From Colius striatus (lineage: Eukaryota > Chordata > Aves > Coliiformes > Coliidae), in the NCBI RefSeq assembly GCF_028858725.1, contig NC_084763.1, positions 56,567,152-56,631,151 on the forward strand: DNA of 64,000 nucleotides. Reading direction: 5' to 3'. Made by a program: the position numbers and the translations under genes. Numbering within the stretch: position 1 is the first letter of the stretch; each line of letters starts with the position of its first letter. This document shows positions 9,963 through 26,943 of this stretch, piece after piece. The notes under the pieces are model-generated. The model was not told where the DNA came from. It made no database searches and saw only the letters and a list, made by a program, of their open reading frames with translations.

Positions 9963-12589
9963 GAAACCCATCTTATTTTGGATTTAAAAAAACCCCAATA
10001 AATTAGGAACCTGCCCTAATGAGGGGCTGCAGGGAGAACTTGCTGATGGATGGGGCTGGAGGGTCTTCTGCAGGCATTTCCCACCCCACAGCAGAGGGCA
10101 GGGAGCAGCTCCCTTCCCACCCAGGAGTTAAACCTCCAAACACCAGTATTTGTGTGACTGAGAAAAGGGGATGTCACATCAGTAAATAGAAATATTGATC
10201 CCAGTGGCGAGGGGGTTGTCCCGAGCAGAAGGCACCAAGCACGAGGGCCTCGCTTGTGTAATTCATGATGCAATTTCTCCTGCCGAAGACAGGGGGCTTT
10301 TGTGTGTCTTGGCAGACACGAGGCCCTGGGCTGGCGAGCGGCTTCGGCAGTGAGGGGGGTTCCCTCTGTCACTCGGTGGCAGTGCCACGGTGCTGCCCGC
10401 AGCCAGGCAGGGGCACGGGGTGGGAGCAGGCCTGCCCGGGGTGAACAAGGGCAGCATTCATCGAGGGGGGGCACAGCGGGACTGGGGAGAGGAGCTGGAA
10501 TAAAGCCCCTCTGTCCTGCTCCCCTGCCTGCGAGCACGTGCTTAACCCCGACACGGGAGGATGCTGAGCAGTTCCGAGCTTCTGTGATCCCCCTCCTCTG
10601 CCCCAAAATGCTGTTTTGTCAGGGCTACTCACAACCTCTTGGCAGGGTCACAGGGTTACTCCTCTTGGCTCAGAGCAGCTGCAACCCCAGAACCTTCCCA
10701 CAGCCGCTATGGCACAAGTGGGGTGGCCTCGAGCCCATGTGCTCCCTGGCCACAGGCTCTGGCTGTGCCAGCATCACTTAAGCTTGGGGTCACCCTCCTG
10801 GGGAGTTTTGGGGTCCAGGCTGGGACTGGGAGCATGCCAAGGCTGTGCTTAGCGGGAATTCAGCACCATGGGCTGTAGGCTGAAAAGGGATCTTTGGGAG
10901 AGCTGAAACACCACAGGGAGCAGAGTAAAAACCCAGAGCCCACACCATTCCTGGCCTCCCAGTCCCTCTGTGGGCTCCTGCTTCCCCTGCCTTCATCTCC
11001 CAAAGAGATGGGAAGGGGCAGCACAGTCCAGAGGATGAGGGGAAACAGGGATGGTCCCTGGATAAGCCCCCACAGTGCCACAGCTCACCCCAGGCTGCAT
11101 CCCCACCTTCAGCTCCTATCTTTTGACCCCACACAGAGGAATCCTTGTGCTGTTCCAAGGAGGTGCCTGCCACCAACTTCACACTCACAGAAAGTAATCA
11201 GAGAAATACAGACAGGGCACAAATGGGGGGGGAGTGACCCCATCCCCACCCCATCTACCCCACTGCTGAGCTCTGTTCCTCAGTGAACAGGGGAGGAACC
11301 ACAGGCAGCTGTGGCTCTGTGCAGCCCCAACTCTCCCGGGGCTGGCCCAGCCCAGAACAGAGCAAAGCCTGTGCTGCCCTGAGCAGAGGGCACAGCTCCC
11401 ACAGCTCTTCACAGCTCAGTGATCTCAGATAACATCAGCACATTCCCCATTTTTTTCTCCTTCCAGCCTGAGCCAGCAGCAAGTTCTGTGCATAGAGGAG
11501 CAGGACCTGTGGCTGGGGCAGCCCCTGGCCCCTGTGCAGAGGTGCCCTGGATGAAAACCTGCACTGCCTTGGGGCTGTGTCCCAGCAGGTCACCCACTTT
11601 TTTAGGGGTGAGGGCTGAAACTCCAGCCTTCAAGAGAATAACCTGACCTGCAGGAGTTTTGCAATCCCATTGTTTGCTGTTGTTTACTATTTATCCTTTA
11701 CTGCTGAGTCAAGTGCAAGGAATTGACAAGAGGGCTGAGGAAACCAGAACCAACCCCACCTTCCCTCACAGCTCCTCAGCTCAGATGGAGCAGAGAAGCC
11801 ACCAATTCCCCTGGATAAGCCTCTGGCCAAGAGGCCAGCCCTAGAGCAAACCTGTGCTCAGGACAAGAGCTGCTCTGTGCACACATGGTAAGCAGCTGCT
11901 GTGCTGCCTCAAGGATTCAGGAAGGAAAAATCAAATGTGGGGGGTGAGAAGTGTCATCTGTAGCACAGAGAGAGCAGGAGATCACTGGGAAAGCAGATGC
12001 CAGGCCAGCAGCTGACAGAGCAGCGCTCCCATGTCCTTCTGGCATCGCCACAGTCTCCTCTGCCACCCGTGCTGAGCCCCAGGTACCCCCACTGAGACCT
12101 CTCTGACCTGCATCTCGGACCCTTCATCCTACACTTCTGGGATGGGGAATCTGCTGCAGCTCTGGCCAGGAGAGGCCAAAGCAGGGGGATCAGCTGGCAG
12201 GAGCCACAGCTCAGGTCCAGAGGCAACTGCAGAATGAAGAAACACAAGACATGCTGTTTAGGGAGGCAGACAACATGTTTTTCCCCACAGAGCTGCTAAT
12301 TCACAGATCCCAGTACGAGGTGGGATCAGCAGGAAGAACAATCTGTTGTGGGGGTGATGGGGCTACTCAAGAAGCTCAACAGATGCCCCTGAGGCAAGGA
12401 GGGGACTCCAGCAGAAGGCAACAATCACCAGTGAGCAGGACCTGCTCCCCACCTCTTCATCTGCAGGAGTCCAACTAGGATATAGGATCTAGAAAACACA
12501 CTCTCCTCCCATTTTCACACCAGTTGTGATGTGGCAAAAACACTGGCTGAAGTTGGGTCCATCCAAAAGATGATACAAAACAACATGAT
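9963..12589. other. Intergenic block between C1orf35 and ARF1 3' ends
   Basis: No coding exon is recognised. Frames of up to about 200 codons on either strand are compositional and match nothing I know. AT-rich stretches around 10140-10290 lack repeats. No CR1 copy was seen after 9962. Confidence 0.6.
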
Positions 12590-12613
12590 ACCAGTGCAAG
12601 ATTCATGAAACTT

Positions 12614-12619
12614 TTTATT
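12614..12619 (-). terminator. ARF1: ARF1 distal polyadenylation signal
   Basis: AATAAA on the minus strand (TTTATT on plus), followed within about 20 nt by the presumed cleavage region. A second AATAAA on the same strand at 12701-12706 could give a slightly shorter 3'UTR. Confidence 0.65.
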
Positions 12620-12700
12620 CAACAAGTATCTCATCATGATTCTGCCAAGATGATCAAATGAACAGCAAGGCATAAAAAACATGAACTAGTTAAGAGATTT

Positions 12701-12706
12701 TTTATT
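12701..12706 (-). terminator. ARF1: ARF1 alternative polyadenylation signal
   Basis: A second minus-strand AATAAA about 87 bp upstream of the distal signal. Which is used cannot be told from sequence. Confidence 0.5.
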
Positions 12707-14062
12707 CTAACAGCTTTAATTACAGTGCTTGTTTGTCGAAATGAAAACTGAAAACAAGTATACAAAACAGTTGATTACTAGTTGTGTATTGAAAGCAAGA
12801 AAGGTTTCCACAACACTAAGTAAACCAGTTCTGATAGTTCCTCGAGTTAAAGTTTTAACAGCTCCAGCTTCTTCAGTGTTTTATCAAAATACAAAAGAAA
12901 ACAAAAAGTAAAGAGGTCTTTTTTTGTGGGTTTTTTCTGATGGCAAATCTGAACCTTGCAGTATGAGGGATGCCAAGGGTTTTCACACATATACAGATAT
13001 GGGATTGTTCCAAAATGGGATTGAGTACTTCTAGAGTGGAATGACTCTCCAAACTCTCATGCTTTGTTGGTATTTTTTATCCCTAGATGCTATAACATAG
13101 ATGTTTGGTGTTTTTCTTTCTCATGGCAATTGTTAAGTACAGTACTTTCTGCCTATAGAGCTTAAGGATTAGTAGAGGCTGTGCTTTCTGTGGAAAGGTT
13201 TGCCTTCTGGAGTGGTTTACACACAAGGAAAGTACAAAACACTTTGGACAAATACATAGGGCTAAAAAAAAAAAAGTCAATGTTGAGCTCTGGAAATGAT
13301 TCCAGTTGAATGGAAGTGACAAATCTCACCTGAACCCAAAGTCTGATGTTTAGCATGAGTCTGCAAGCTCATGTAAACCAGATCTGAGAACTCTTTGAAC
13401 GAGTATGAAACAAATATGAGCACATACCATCAACTACAGAGCCAGAGAGCTTTTAGTTACGATCTGTTCTCAAAGCAGATGAGGCTAAACCGGCTGCGTC
13501 GAGCCACTCAACTGTTCAAAAGAGTCCGAAGCCGCCACGTTAAGAACTAGAACAGCAGAAGCCATGGCAAACGTTTGTGTGCTGAAAGTGTTTTTTACTT
13601 TTCCTTGACTATTTTTAAAAAAATACAGGATTCAGGTTAAAAACCAACCACCAAAATGGGATCTCACAGATCTCACAACCCGACTGAGATCGTATTCAGC
13701 TCTACTGCACAGGGACCGCTGGCAACCCCTTCCGTCAACCCACCGCAATCCCTTCCAAGTACTGAGCAGTGATTCTTTACAATAAAAAAAGCTGAGTAAT
13801 ATTGCATAGGAGTACCAGAAACTGCCTCATTGGAAACAAAAACTATTTACATTAAATAAGAAACCTAACTGTTTTCAGGCTTGGATTTGCCACATTTACA
13901 GCATGATGCAATATATACTGTGACAAAAGGAATGAAAACAGCTTCCGGCACTCAATACCACAAAGTAGCACAGTTTGCCACATTAGAGTAAAGCGAAGGG
14001 CGAATAGGAGGAAGGAAGAGGGAGGGGTGGAAAAAGAGGGAAGAGGAGGAAGGTTTATGGTT

Positions 14063-17333
<3,271 letters not shown>

Positions 17334-20300
17334 CTAGAGGAAAAAAAAGACCACAATATCAATCATGAGTTACCAACAGCTGTGTTCTGACCAGGGCATA
17401 ATCAACCACTAAACCAGATTAAATAACACCAATCCTTTCTACACACCCTGGCCATAACAGTCTGTGAGTTTTCCCCACACTGAAGGAATATGAAGATGAC
17501 AGATGCAGTGTTACTCTCAGTGACAGTGGAGGGAGACCTTCTCTAGGAAGCAAATCCACATTTGCTGAAACTTAACGCTCAAAAAATGAATAGCCATGTT
17601 AAATAAAGGCAGCTTTAGAAATGAATGCTGCTTCCTTTAGAACAAACACTTCTGCTTGGACACTTAGAAGCAATTAACATCACCAGGAGCTTCCTGTTTG
17701 GGAACTGGAGAAACTGCCTCTCCACTCCAGCCCTCACAGACACTCCCTGCACCCTTGGCACGGGATCCACCCCACCACAAAATCCACCATTTTCCCCAAA
17801 CTTATTACCACCCAGTTTACAGGAGTTTGACATCACCTAGAGAATTACAGCTCTGCTGATATAAGGAAGGAGAAAAGCAGCCTGAAAGCTGTGAGTGTAG
17901 ATGAGGATGTTACAGGGCGGTAGTGCCGATTCACACCTCTGCTGCTGCTCTGTCTAGAAGCTCTCAGGTGTCAGTTTTAAAAGAAGAGACTGAGCCCAAC
18001 TGAAAATACAAACTCAAGACAGAGCACACACAGCCATATAACTTTCAAAGGATTGATTTCTTGTAAACTGAGGCACACGATTTGAAAGGCAATATGAAGT
18101 TTGAATGGTCTGTATTTCAAGATGAAGCTGTGGGCTTGAAACAAAATTCTCACTGGAAATAGACTTTAAACAGAACACCTATTTAAGAACATTAAAACAA
18201 GCTTTGAACTGAAAAGCACACCACAGAACAAAAACCTTGTCCTGCTCTGTTTAGCTCTGTGCTAGGAAATCTGGTGCCCTCGCTCAGCACTGGGAAAGGC
18301 CTAAGCAGTTCTGCCCTTCTCAGCAAGCTTTGCTGGATACAATTTTTAACCCAAAAGTTAAGGGCTGTAACATTTACTCAAGCACCTGCCTGAGCACAAG
18401 CAGCTCCCCAGCGCAGTTCAGAGTCCACTCCAGAGTTCCTGAATGACATCAGTCACCACGTCAACTTGCTGAAGTAACTCGAGTCAAAGATTTGTTTATT
18501 TTATGTGACTGAAGCTCAACATGATCAAACCTTTAAAACTAAGCTCCTCTAAAAGCCAGACAGGGCAGCCTGGGGATTAAAACCAAAGGGAAGGTTTGAA
18601 AGCTCTATTATTACACCATTTCCTTCATATTTCTGTAGCACAACCATGAATATTCAACTCCCCCTTGACTATATGAAAGCTGTATAAACAGGAAAGCTAA
18701 TTAGGAAGTAGAGAAAACAGTTTTGCTAGGGTCCCTATTTATCCAAGTCACTCACACAGCAGGAAACCTTGCTCCCCAGCCCACAACTGCAGCTTTTGCT
18801 GGGCAGGAGAAGGAAGCTGCAAAGCTTTCCTTTGTCCAGCTGCTCATGCTATCTCTATCTCCTGCTTCACTTGGAAAGCAATAGCCAGGGTTGAACTGTA
18901 AACCTTTTATTGGAGCTCTTGTAACCCTCCAAAATGAACTTCCGTAGCAAGAGTACCTTGCAAGCCCTGCAAAAGAATGTGTTTCTTTTGTTTCCTCGGT
19001 TTAAAAGCATAATAGGCTATGAAATGCTTGGATTAATACACATAATCAGGTAACACTGCCCAGTCCCAGCCTTTACTTCCACAGCATCTTTCCACATACT
19101 GCAGAAACTGCAGCCTGCTTACCGAGTTGCTTAAGCTTGGCACTAACAGCAGCAAATCCCGTTAGATCCTTGTTTCCCTAGCAGCTATTTCCAAGTCAAG
19201 TCTGCCCTCCTCCATTGAAGCTGCTTTTATACCACTTATCCTTGTCATACAATCATAGAATGGAGGGGTTGGAAGGGACCTTTAGAGATCATCCAGTCCA
19301 ACCTCCCTGCCAAAGCAAGTCCACTTAGATCAGGTCACACAGGAATGTGTCCAGGTGGGTTTTGAAGACCTCCAGAGAAGGAACCTCCAACACCCTCCCT
19401 GGGTAGCCTGTGTCAGGGTTCCCTCATCTCTATGGTGAAACAGTTTTGCCCAATGTTTAAATAGAACTCTGTGTAGAAGTTAAGATACATTCAAGCACTG
19501 GCTTTCCATTTCCTTCTTGTTCTCCTTCACATTCCTACTACACAAACCACTTCTGTGACTTGTTTGGTACCTCAGGGTAGGTGACATTGCAGAAAGTCTG
19601 ACTTAGGTAGTGCAGTTGCTAGCCCACCCCTGCAAGACAAGTGTGTTTAGATGTTGCCTGGAAAGTAGCAGAATCATTCAGTCTAAAAGAAAAACACTAA
19701 GAGAAACCCATCTACAGAACTCCCATAAACCACTGTGGGTCCCAGCAGTGACTTGTTGGATGCTGCTGAGGCACAAAGAGTTTTCTGTCTTTACCATCAG
19801 CAGGACCATCCTCTGAGCAGCATCTAGGACTGTGTTCATCTCTTGCCACAGAAAAAGAGCCTGTACTCCCAGTTTTGTATATTACAGCCCTTTGCTGCAC
19901 TACCCCTGACAGTATTTCATTTATTTCTATTACCTAAGCTAAAGTGCCTCAAGTTCTTTGCTCAATATCATTAAAATCCTCAACCGAATCACCATCACAA
20001 CTGTGACCAGGCACCAGGTCTCTGCTTTTTGGGCCATTTTTGCTGTCAATGATCACAGACACTACCCCAGCAGAAACTGCCAGGAGCATTCAGAGCTGCT
20101 TCCCAGGACTTTGCTGCCCCCCATTAATACAACTCAGCTGAGGGATCACGTGATCACTTCCACTGCAGAGCTGAATCTGCTTACTTTAATTCTCACGTTG
20201 GCCCATTAGTTGGGCTACAAGAAGTACCATAGTCTGAAAACAGAAGGAGATTTAAGATCCTTTTAGGTTAACCAAGCAATTACGTTGCTTTTCAGGCATC

Positions 20301-23300
20301 TTCAACATTTGTAATCCATACCAAGACTCACCAATGTATCACCTATATTCTACACTGAAGCTTCACCTTTTCCTCAACCCAAACCTTGTCAGTAATTGCT
20401 ACACTGATCATTTTAGTAGCACAAACTCAATACAATGCCTGAAAACATAAAAGACTACGGCTTGGGTGGTACTTGTAGTCCTTTAGCACATCTTCAAAAG
20501 AGGTACCCACCAGGCTAAGTACAAAGATCTGTGTATGGAACACAACAATTTGAATAAACAGCACAGACTACTTTTGCAGAGAGTTTGTGTTCCTTCAGCA
20601 CGACTTCAGCTTCTAGAAATGGAAGTTCACAACCTCTCACCAAACCCAGATCACCCCAGAAGTCCCAAAGCACACTTTAAAGCAGTCTACTCCACCTCAA
20701 GGTCCTCCACCAAGCATTAAAAACCTGTTAGGCAGGTTCATGTAAGAAGATATAACATACCATTGGCAAACAGCAAGAAAGACACTCATGGGATAAGACT
20801 GCAGTTTTGTTTCAGGAAACAGCCTGTTTTCTGCTAAGTGATACATTTAGATAAGCAATTAGGAGAACAGGCAGCCTTTTTCAGAAGGGCTTAGTGTAAT
20901 GAGTTAAAAATGACTGTCTGCAAGAGCAGGCAGCCTGGTGTCTGTTAAAGTGATTCTATGATATGGCCCATGAGAACTACAATTTGCTTTTTATTAATTG
21001 TAGGTGGTTAGAACAAGAGCTCCGAGGAGTATCTCAAGGCCAAAGATCGTTCAACACTTAATCTCCTGCAGCATTTAATATTGAACTGTACATTAATGCA
21101 TTTTACTGTCATTTCATTCAGAGTGCTTATCTTGAGAGAAGTCAAACATGCTTCTTGATCTCCAAACTTCTTGGATGAGCTGGTTGTTAACAAGTCATCT
21201 TGCAGAAGCGTGACCAGAAGAGTATGCAGTATATCAAAAAAAACACACCTACAGCTTGAAATCTCTGCATAATAAAATACCAACAATGACAAAATGGGCC
21301 AATAAGAGCTTAATTCTCTGTCCCTTCTCTGCCCAGTATGCTGAGATACAGAGGCACAGAGGACAGGGGTTGTCTCTGGGAACTATTAACTCCCCCCAGG
21401 ACATTGGTATTTTGTTTTAAACGCCTGTTTCGATGAGACACCCCTATGGCAACTGGAACTGGTGAGCTTACACAACCAATTTACAACCAAGAGCATGTCT
21501 CCATTTAAAAGGAAGTCTACTTGACACTGGCTTAAGCATTAACTCCTCCTCTAATACAATTAGAAAAAACCCAAACCCATAATTCCTAGCCTGGTATTAA
21601 CACACTAATTATATCAGTCACAGGAGAACAAAAATTGATCAATTTGTTATTTAACAGAAGTATTGATTTGAAATTCAGTCAGTTCTCACTACTTGACCTG
21701 TGTCATGTTTCTATTTTATAGCATTCCAGAAGGTTTCAGCTTAAAATGTCAAGAGAAGTAAAATATTCAGACAAAAGATCACAAAATCCAAGTGTAACCA
21801 AGAGGTGAGAAAGCTTTTTGCAAAAAATATTCAAGTTCAACAGCTGTTACATGTGTGAACAACTGGCAAATAATTTTAAGTGCAAATCTAACTTGGCAGC
21901 TTGTTCTTTACAACATAAAGTGTGATTTAAAAGAGAATGTGAGAAGTGATCCAACAAGAACAGAACCCTGCTACAAGTTAGGATTCATCTAAGGCCACCG
22001 TATTTCACACCAGTACTCAGCAGGTACAGTCAGTTAAGTACAGCTGTGTTCCTTTGAACTCCAAAGCAATTTCTTGATGCACTAAAGTGTTCCACTACAG
22101 CACATTTTGAAAAACATTCTCCATCAAAACACTTCTTTGCATCTAGCCAGGGTGGCCCTAGACACACAGCTATCCAGTACAGTTATAGTCACCACTTTTT
22201 ACAAGTTGTTTCAGGTTATCAAACGTGGAAGGACTGCAAAGACGACTACTTATCAACTCAAACTCTTTAACTTTGGGGACTTAACGCTGGAATTTAGCTT
22301 AAATAATTGTGATTGGAACTACCTGAGGCTTTAGAGCATACTAACATCACTAGGCACAAGGCTAGACACAATATTTAAGAGGAGCTAACAAGTAAGCCAG
22401 GTTCTTTCCTCACCAAGGGATTCACATTGGAGGAGCTTCTGTCAAGCATGAGGTGGAAAAGGTGTCCTCAGTGACCATAAACTTGTTACACATCTCCTAG
22501 GAGAGGTCAGAGGAAAGTTACTGGCATTGAAGTGTTTATGTGAAACACAAGGTAAAGATATATGATACCAAGATCCTGGACTTGGTCATCAAATGCTTGC
22601 AGTGACCAACTAAAAGCACCCAGATGTACACTGTGTGTTCAAGGCAGATGGAGGTCAAGTCAACCGCAAGCGAGACGCTGGGTGAAAGAAAATCCAACAC
22701 AGAGCTGCTCCTTCCGTAGCACCTTCGTTCAACTTAAGTAGGTTGGACCATCTTGCTGTCTGTACACATTACCCACATAGTGCATTTTCCACATGCTGTA
22801 ACATTCTCTTGAGAGAACTGAGCTCAGAGCAGCAGGAAACCAGAAAATACTTCCATTTACAAGATCAAAACAAGGGCAAAAGAGGGCAAATTTCCTTCAG
22901 GGTCACGCCTGTTTCTCAGGCACAAGAACTCCTACAGTATCAGTCAGAATAAAACAAGCCAGTATCAGGCAAAGAGGGCAGGTCTTGTGACTTGCTACTC
23001 AAAATCCAAACCAGAGTTATTGCCTTCTCACCTTCAGGAAGGGGGAAGCAAGCTACAGCAAAATCTCTAGCTACTTTAAGCAGTTCTATGCTACCATGTG
23101 GAACTCAACAGCACACAAACCACCACGAAGGAAAACACACCTGGTCTGAAAGATATTTTATTTAAAGGATTGGTTGCCAGGTAAGAAAAGTACAGAAAGA
23201 GTCACTGTTCATGCTTTTAGATAAAGAACATGCATGAACTCCCTACAGGCTGCTCAGGAAATAAAGCACCCAAGCCTGGGCTGTGACTTCACCTGTGAAA

Positions 23301-26235
23301 CAGTAGGTGCACTGCTGTGAGAGAGTCAGCTATTGCAAGGATAAGCAATGTATATGGGGGGGTGTTTTTGAGGCTGAACTACTCACAAGTTCAAAACAAT
23401 CTGAATTTTTAAGCCAAACATCCTGTTATTCATTCCCAGTAACTGGGCACTAAGTCAACATATACACTTGTAGAAGCAGCAAGAACTCACATGAGAGCTT
23501 GTGCAACCAAACTGGCTTTTGGGTTGGGGAAAGAGTTAACGCAGAGCCTACACAGACAGCTGTCAGAGACAAGATGAGTGTAGGAATAAGAGCTTTATCA
23601 GCCATGAGAGTTTTATTACAACTGAAACATCAGCAGAAGTAGTCCCCCAGTCCCCCAATGTCTGCATGCATTAGAAAAGAGAAATAAAATTGGATACTTG
23701 CGAGCAGAGAGGAAAAAAATGCTGAATAACACAGAAAAACAGCTGCTGTAGTAGGAAGCTGATTATAAACTTCTTTACTCATCAGTTAAAGAAAGGGAAT
23801 AATGGCTGAGGACAGTGCTCTAATACAAACTCTGGAGCACTCCAGTAGCAAAACTTTCAAGAGATTTCTAAAAAGAGAATCAGAACTATTCCTTTTCTGA
23901 AGGAAATCAACTTATGTTCACCAAATTTATCCCCTGTAAGACAATCTAGAGGCTTCTGAAGGCTGCTGAATCACATGGAAATTCTTGCTTGAAAGTCCAT
24001 CTCCACGCTTTTCAGCAGCTTTTATTTCTAAAGCCATCTTTTACTTTAAGAAAGAGGGTTCTTTTAACTTCACCGCTGCAAATTCAGCTGGAATCTTGGG
24101 TTGTGAGCTTTCCCTCCTTCCACCAATTAATGTAATCAATGGCTTATCTGACAATTGTGTCTCAGGGAGACACATGAGTGCTTAAAGCAGGCTTTGGAAC
24201 AAGTGGAACTGGAGCCCAATACAATCTGATGAATTATCAGACTAGAATCCCATCCCCTACTCCCACACTCACTTTGTTTGCCTTGAAAAGCTGTGACTAG
24301 TCCTGACCCCTCTTCCACTTGGTCAGCATGACTAACACACACAGGGGGAACTACGTGCACAGAGTGAAAACACACCACTCCTGCCCAGTCCCTTTTCAGG
24401 TTCCAACTGTATTTCACAACAAGGCCATCCCTAAAGCTCAGTAAATGTCTCAGACCATTGAGAAGGGGAGGGGGTTTACTTCCAGGTGTTTGCTTTTTAA
24501 CATGATCCAGCAGCTATGATGTGTACCACTGACCACGGCAGCAGCAAAGGCAGAGTGGAGATGACAATCTGCTTGAGCCATTTTTACTCCTGATGCTCTA
24601 CCCAGTGGAAGAGTCACCAAACCTGGCAGATCAATGGAGTTTAAGAGGTTCAAGTGAGGCAAGTTTCCTCACCCTTTCACCCAATGTAATTACTACAACA
24701 GGGAAAGCAGTCCAACAAGGTTCTCAAGCGCTGAAGATATGGTTTTCAAGTCCATGGCATCACACCAATCCTGGAAACTTTCCTTTCAGACATTCCCTTT
24801 CTACATCTGTAAGGCTGTGAGCACTTAAACTGACAATTTGACTGTAAAACCCATAAACAAAAGCCAAACACTGATCCTCCAGCTGAGCTGCAGTTCCTTT
24901 TTCCTACAGAAGTGCTCCAAATCAGTAACAAAAATAGTAATAACGATATTGCCAAATGACCTTGGACAATTTGCTTTGACTCGACTTCTCTGCCTGAAAT
25001 AGAAGGTTAATGGAATATCCTGCAAAGACATGCTGTAGGCCTTGCTCCTTGCAAAACAACAGTTCAAAGTGTTGTACAAAATAGTCTGCATTTCAGTTAT
25101 TGACAAAGCTACATTTCAAAACAAGACCTCTGGATATAACTCTAATCAACCTGTGGAATTTGGTTTGGCAAGAGGCTAGCAGCAAAGCAACAAGGTCAAT
25201 GTCAAATACAACATTTAGGCAGTTTTATGACCCAGCATGGTTTTGGTTGTGCTCTGCTGGGGCAAATGGGACTCCTCCATGAAAAGGTTTGCATAGCTGG
25301 CCTATCACTTTATCAGACAGAGGTTATCAGCCCGAAGTATCATGTTAAACTACTCACGGTGGCAGGATATAGTATTTTCAGACAGAATATAATATCCTCC
25401 CACTGGGAGCTGCTACACCAAGGAAAACTGATCTCCTAGATCATCAAATCCACGCCGTGGATGGCAAAGGTAGTTTGCTTCAGGCTAAAGCTCGACTTCT
25501 TATCATCACACCCACCCCCTGCCCCAGCCCAGCAGAAAGCCCTACTCAGCTGCCACGGGCTTAAGAGGGAAAAAAAGCCTCGCTCCTGTGAGTTTCATTC
25601 AAGCCTCAGTTAGCCTACCGACTGCCAGATCGCCGAGCGTTTGCGGGGGAGATGAAAACGAGGAAATATCTTTCTCCCCAGAGCCGTTCACGGGCGGGGC
25701 AGAGGCCGGAGTGAGCGTTTTGGGGAAGGGAGGACAAGCCCATCCCGCCGCATCCCCTCTAATCCCTCCTACAGAGGGAGCGGCGCCGGGCCTGGTGCAG
25801 CTGCCGGGGAAAGGGGGGAGGCTCGAGCGGCCCCCTTCTCCTGCCCCTGCTCACGCCCCGCCAGCAAGGATGAGAAAGGGCTGGCAAGCCCGCAGCCAGG
25901 CCCACAGGCGGCAGCGGGACTGCAGATGGGGCAGAGCCCCAGCCAGGCCCGCCGCTCTGCCCGAGGCCGGCGCTGCGGCCTGGCTGCGGCTTCCTCCTCC
26001 CGCCTTCACCCGCCGAGCGACGGCAGCGCTGCGGGGGAGAAGGAAAGACAGAAGGAAGCGGTCGGGCCCAACCCCCCCCCCCAACGGGCCCGCCGCCCCC
26101 TCCCCTCAGCGCCATGGCCGCGGCGCCTCAGCCGCCCGCGGGCCGCCGCCGCCTCCCCAGGCGGCCGCAGGGTGTGGGCGGAGAGGGAGGGCGAAAGGCT
26201 GAAGGAAGGGACAGGGAAAGCGTTAACGAACCCAC
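17334..26235 (-). other. ARF1: ARF1 intron 1 (8.9 kb)
   Basis: This AT-rich intron separates the non-coding exon 1 from exon 2. It carries only one clear CR1 copy (19252-19465). Open frames inside are short and unsupported. No RNA gene was recognised. Its right end merges into the CpG island. Confidence 0.75.
19252..19465 (-). mobile_element. CR1 LINE fragment (antisense), ARF1 intron 1
   Basis: It starts CAATCATAGAATGGAGGGG and runs through GGTCACACAGGAATGTGTCC and CTCCAACACCCTCCCTGGG. It is moderately diverged and lacks any coding part. Confidence 0.9.
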
Positions 26236-26345
26236 CGGCGTCAGCAGCTGCCGCGGGCAGTGGGTCTGCGTGTCCGTCCTCGGGCTGTCCCGCTCGCTCC
26301 CCTCAGCCGCTCCTCCGCCCAAGCACACAAGATGGCGGCGCTCGG
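26236..26345 (-). other. ARF1: ARF1 non-coding exon 1 (approximate)
   Basis: On the minus strand a GTGGGT donor (GT at 26235-26234) follows GACGCCG. Upstream lies a YY1-type CCGCCATCTTG, a position typical just after housekeeping transcription starts. The donor is a reasonable inference; the 5' limit is an estimate. Confidence 0.55.
26328..26339 (-). promoter_or_regulatory. ARF1: YY1-type promoter element
   Basis: In the ARF1 sense direction this reads GCCGCCATCTTG, the promoter-proximal YY1 consensus. On the plus strand it reads CAAGATGGCGGC, an exact TISU match opening a 30-codon frame that ends in TGA. The YY1 reading is preferred. Confidence 0.7.
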
Positions 26346-26427
26346 CGGCCACGTCAGTGCCAGCCCCGCGCGCGCTGCACCACGGGTAACCGAGGAGGGC
26401 AGCGCCGGAGGGGGCGGGGCCTGACGC

Positions 26428-26493
26428 GAGGGGGCGTGGCCACACGGGATAACACCAGATGGCCACGCCCACACCGCGTGGCCACGCCCCCTC
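26428..26493. promoter_or_regulatory. Inverted repeat of KLF/Sp-type boxes upstream of ARF1
   Basis: Positions 26428-26443 (GAGGGGGCGTGGCCAC) are the exact reverse complement of 26478-26493. A further GGCCACGCCC at 26461-26470 lies in the loop. CCACGCCC / GGGCGTGG is the binding core of KLF and Sp zinc-finger factors. The cluster lies about 90-150 bp upstream of the presumed ARF1 start. Confidence 0.75.
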
Positions 26494-26750
26494 CCCCGCG
26501 CCTGGCGCGTGAGCGGCCGCGGGTCCCGCGGGGCGGAGCGGGGCCGGGGGGACTCCGCTGTCACCCCCCACACACACGCGTTTGCTCTGCCCCTTGCCGA
26601 AGCGAGCAAGGACTCGCCCTGGGGGCTTGGCGCGTTCCGTGCGGTCATCGCTCCTGCGCCCGGCCGCGCGGGGAGGCGACCCGTGACCTCGCCGGGGCGT
26701 GATGCGCACACGCGGTGCGGGGCGGTTGGTGTGGGGGTCGGATGTGGGGC

Positions 26751-26775
26751 GTGTGTGTGTGTGTGTGTGTGTGTG
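26751..26775. repeat. (GT)n microsatellite
   Basis: About twelve and a half uninterrupted GT units at the outer edge of the ARF1 CpG island. Confidence 0.98.
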
Positions 26776-26943
26776 CCCCTGTGCTCAGGGCTGTGTGCTG
26801 TCACACGATGGTAGAGTTCGGAAGAGAGGCACCAAAGTGATGTACATTCTTCCCCTAAGCAAGGACAAGGGGCTGAGTGTCTCTGATGGTTAGAAGAAGG
26901 GGTTAATGCCCGGGATATCAGCACTGGAACTATAAGAGTGAAG

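Larger units (their letters stand above)
12590..14062 (-). other. ARF1: ARF1 3'UTR
   Basis: From the ARF1 stop, about 1.47 kb of AT-rich, repeat-free sequence runs to the minus-strand AATAAA near 12614. The length is in keeping with the long 3'UTR of vertebrate ARF1. The exact cleavage site is an estimate. Confidence 0.7.
25640..26720 (-). promoter_or_regulatory. ARF1: ARF1 CpG-island promoter
   Basis: The sequence changes sharply to GC- and CpG-rich around 25640 and back by about 26720. It contains a YY1-type site, GC boxes (GGGGCGGGGC at 26411-26420) and three GGCCACGCCC boxes on one strand or the other. It has no clear TATA box, as usual for housekeeping genes. Confidence 0.85.
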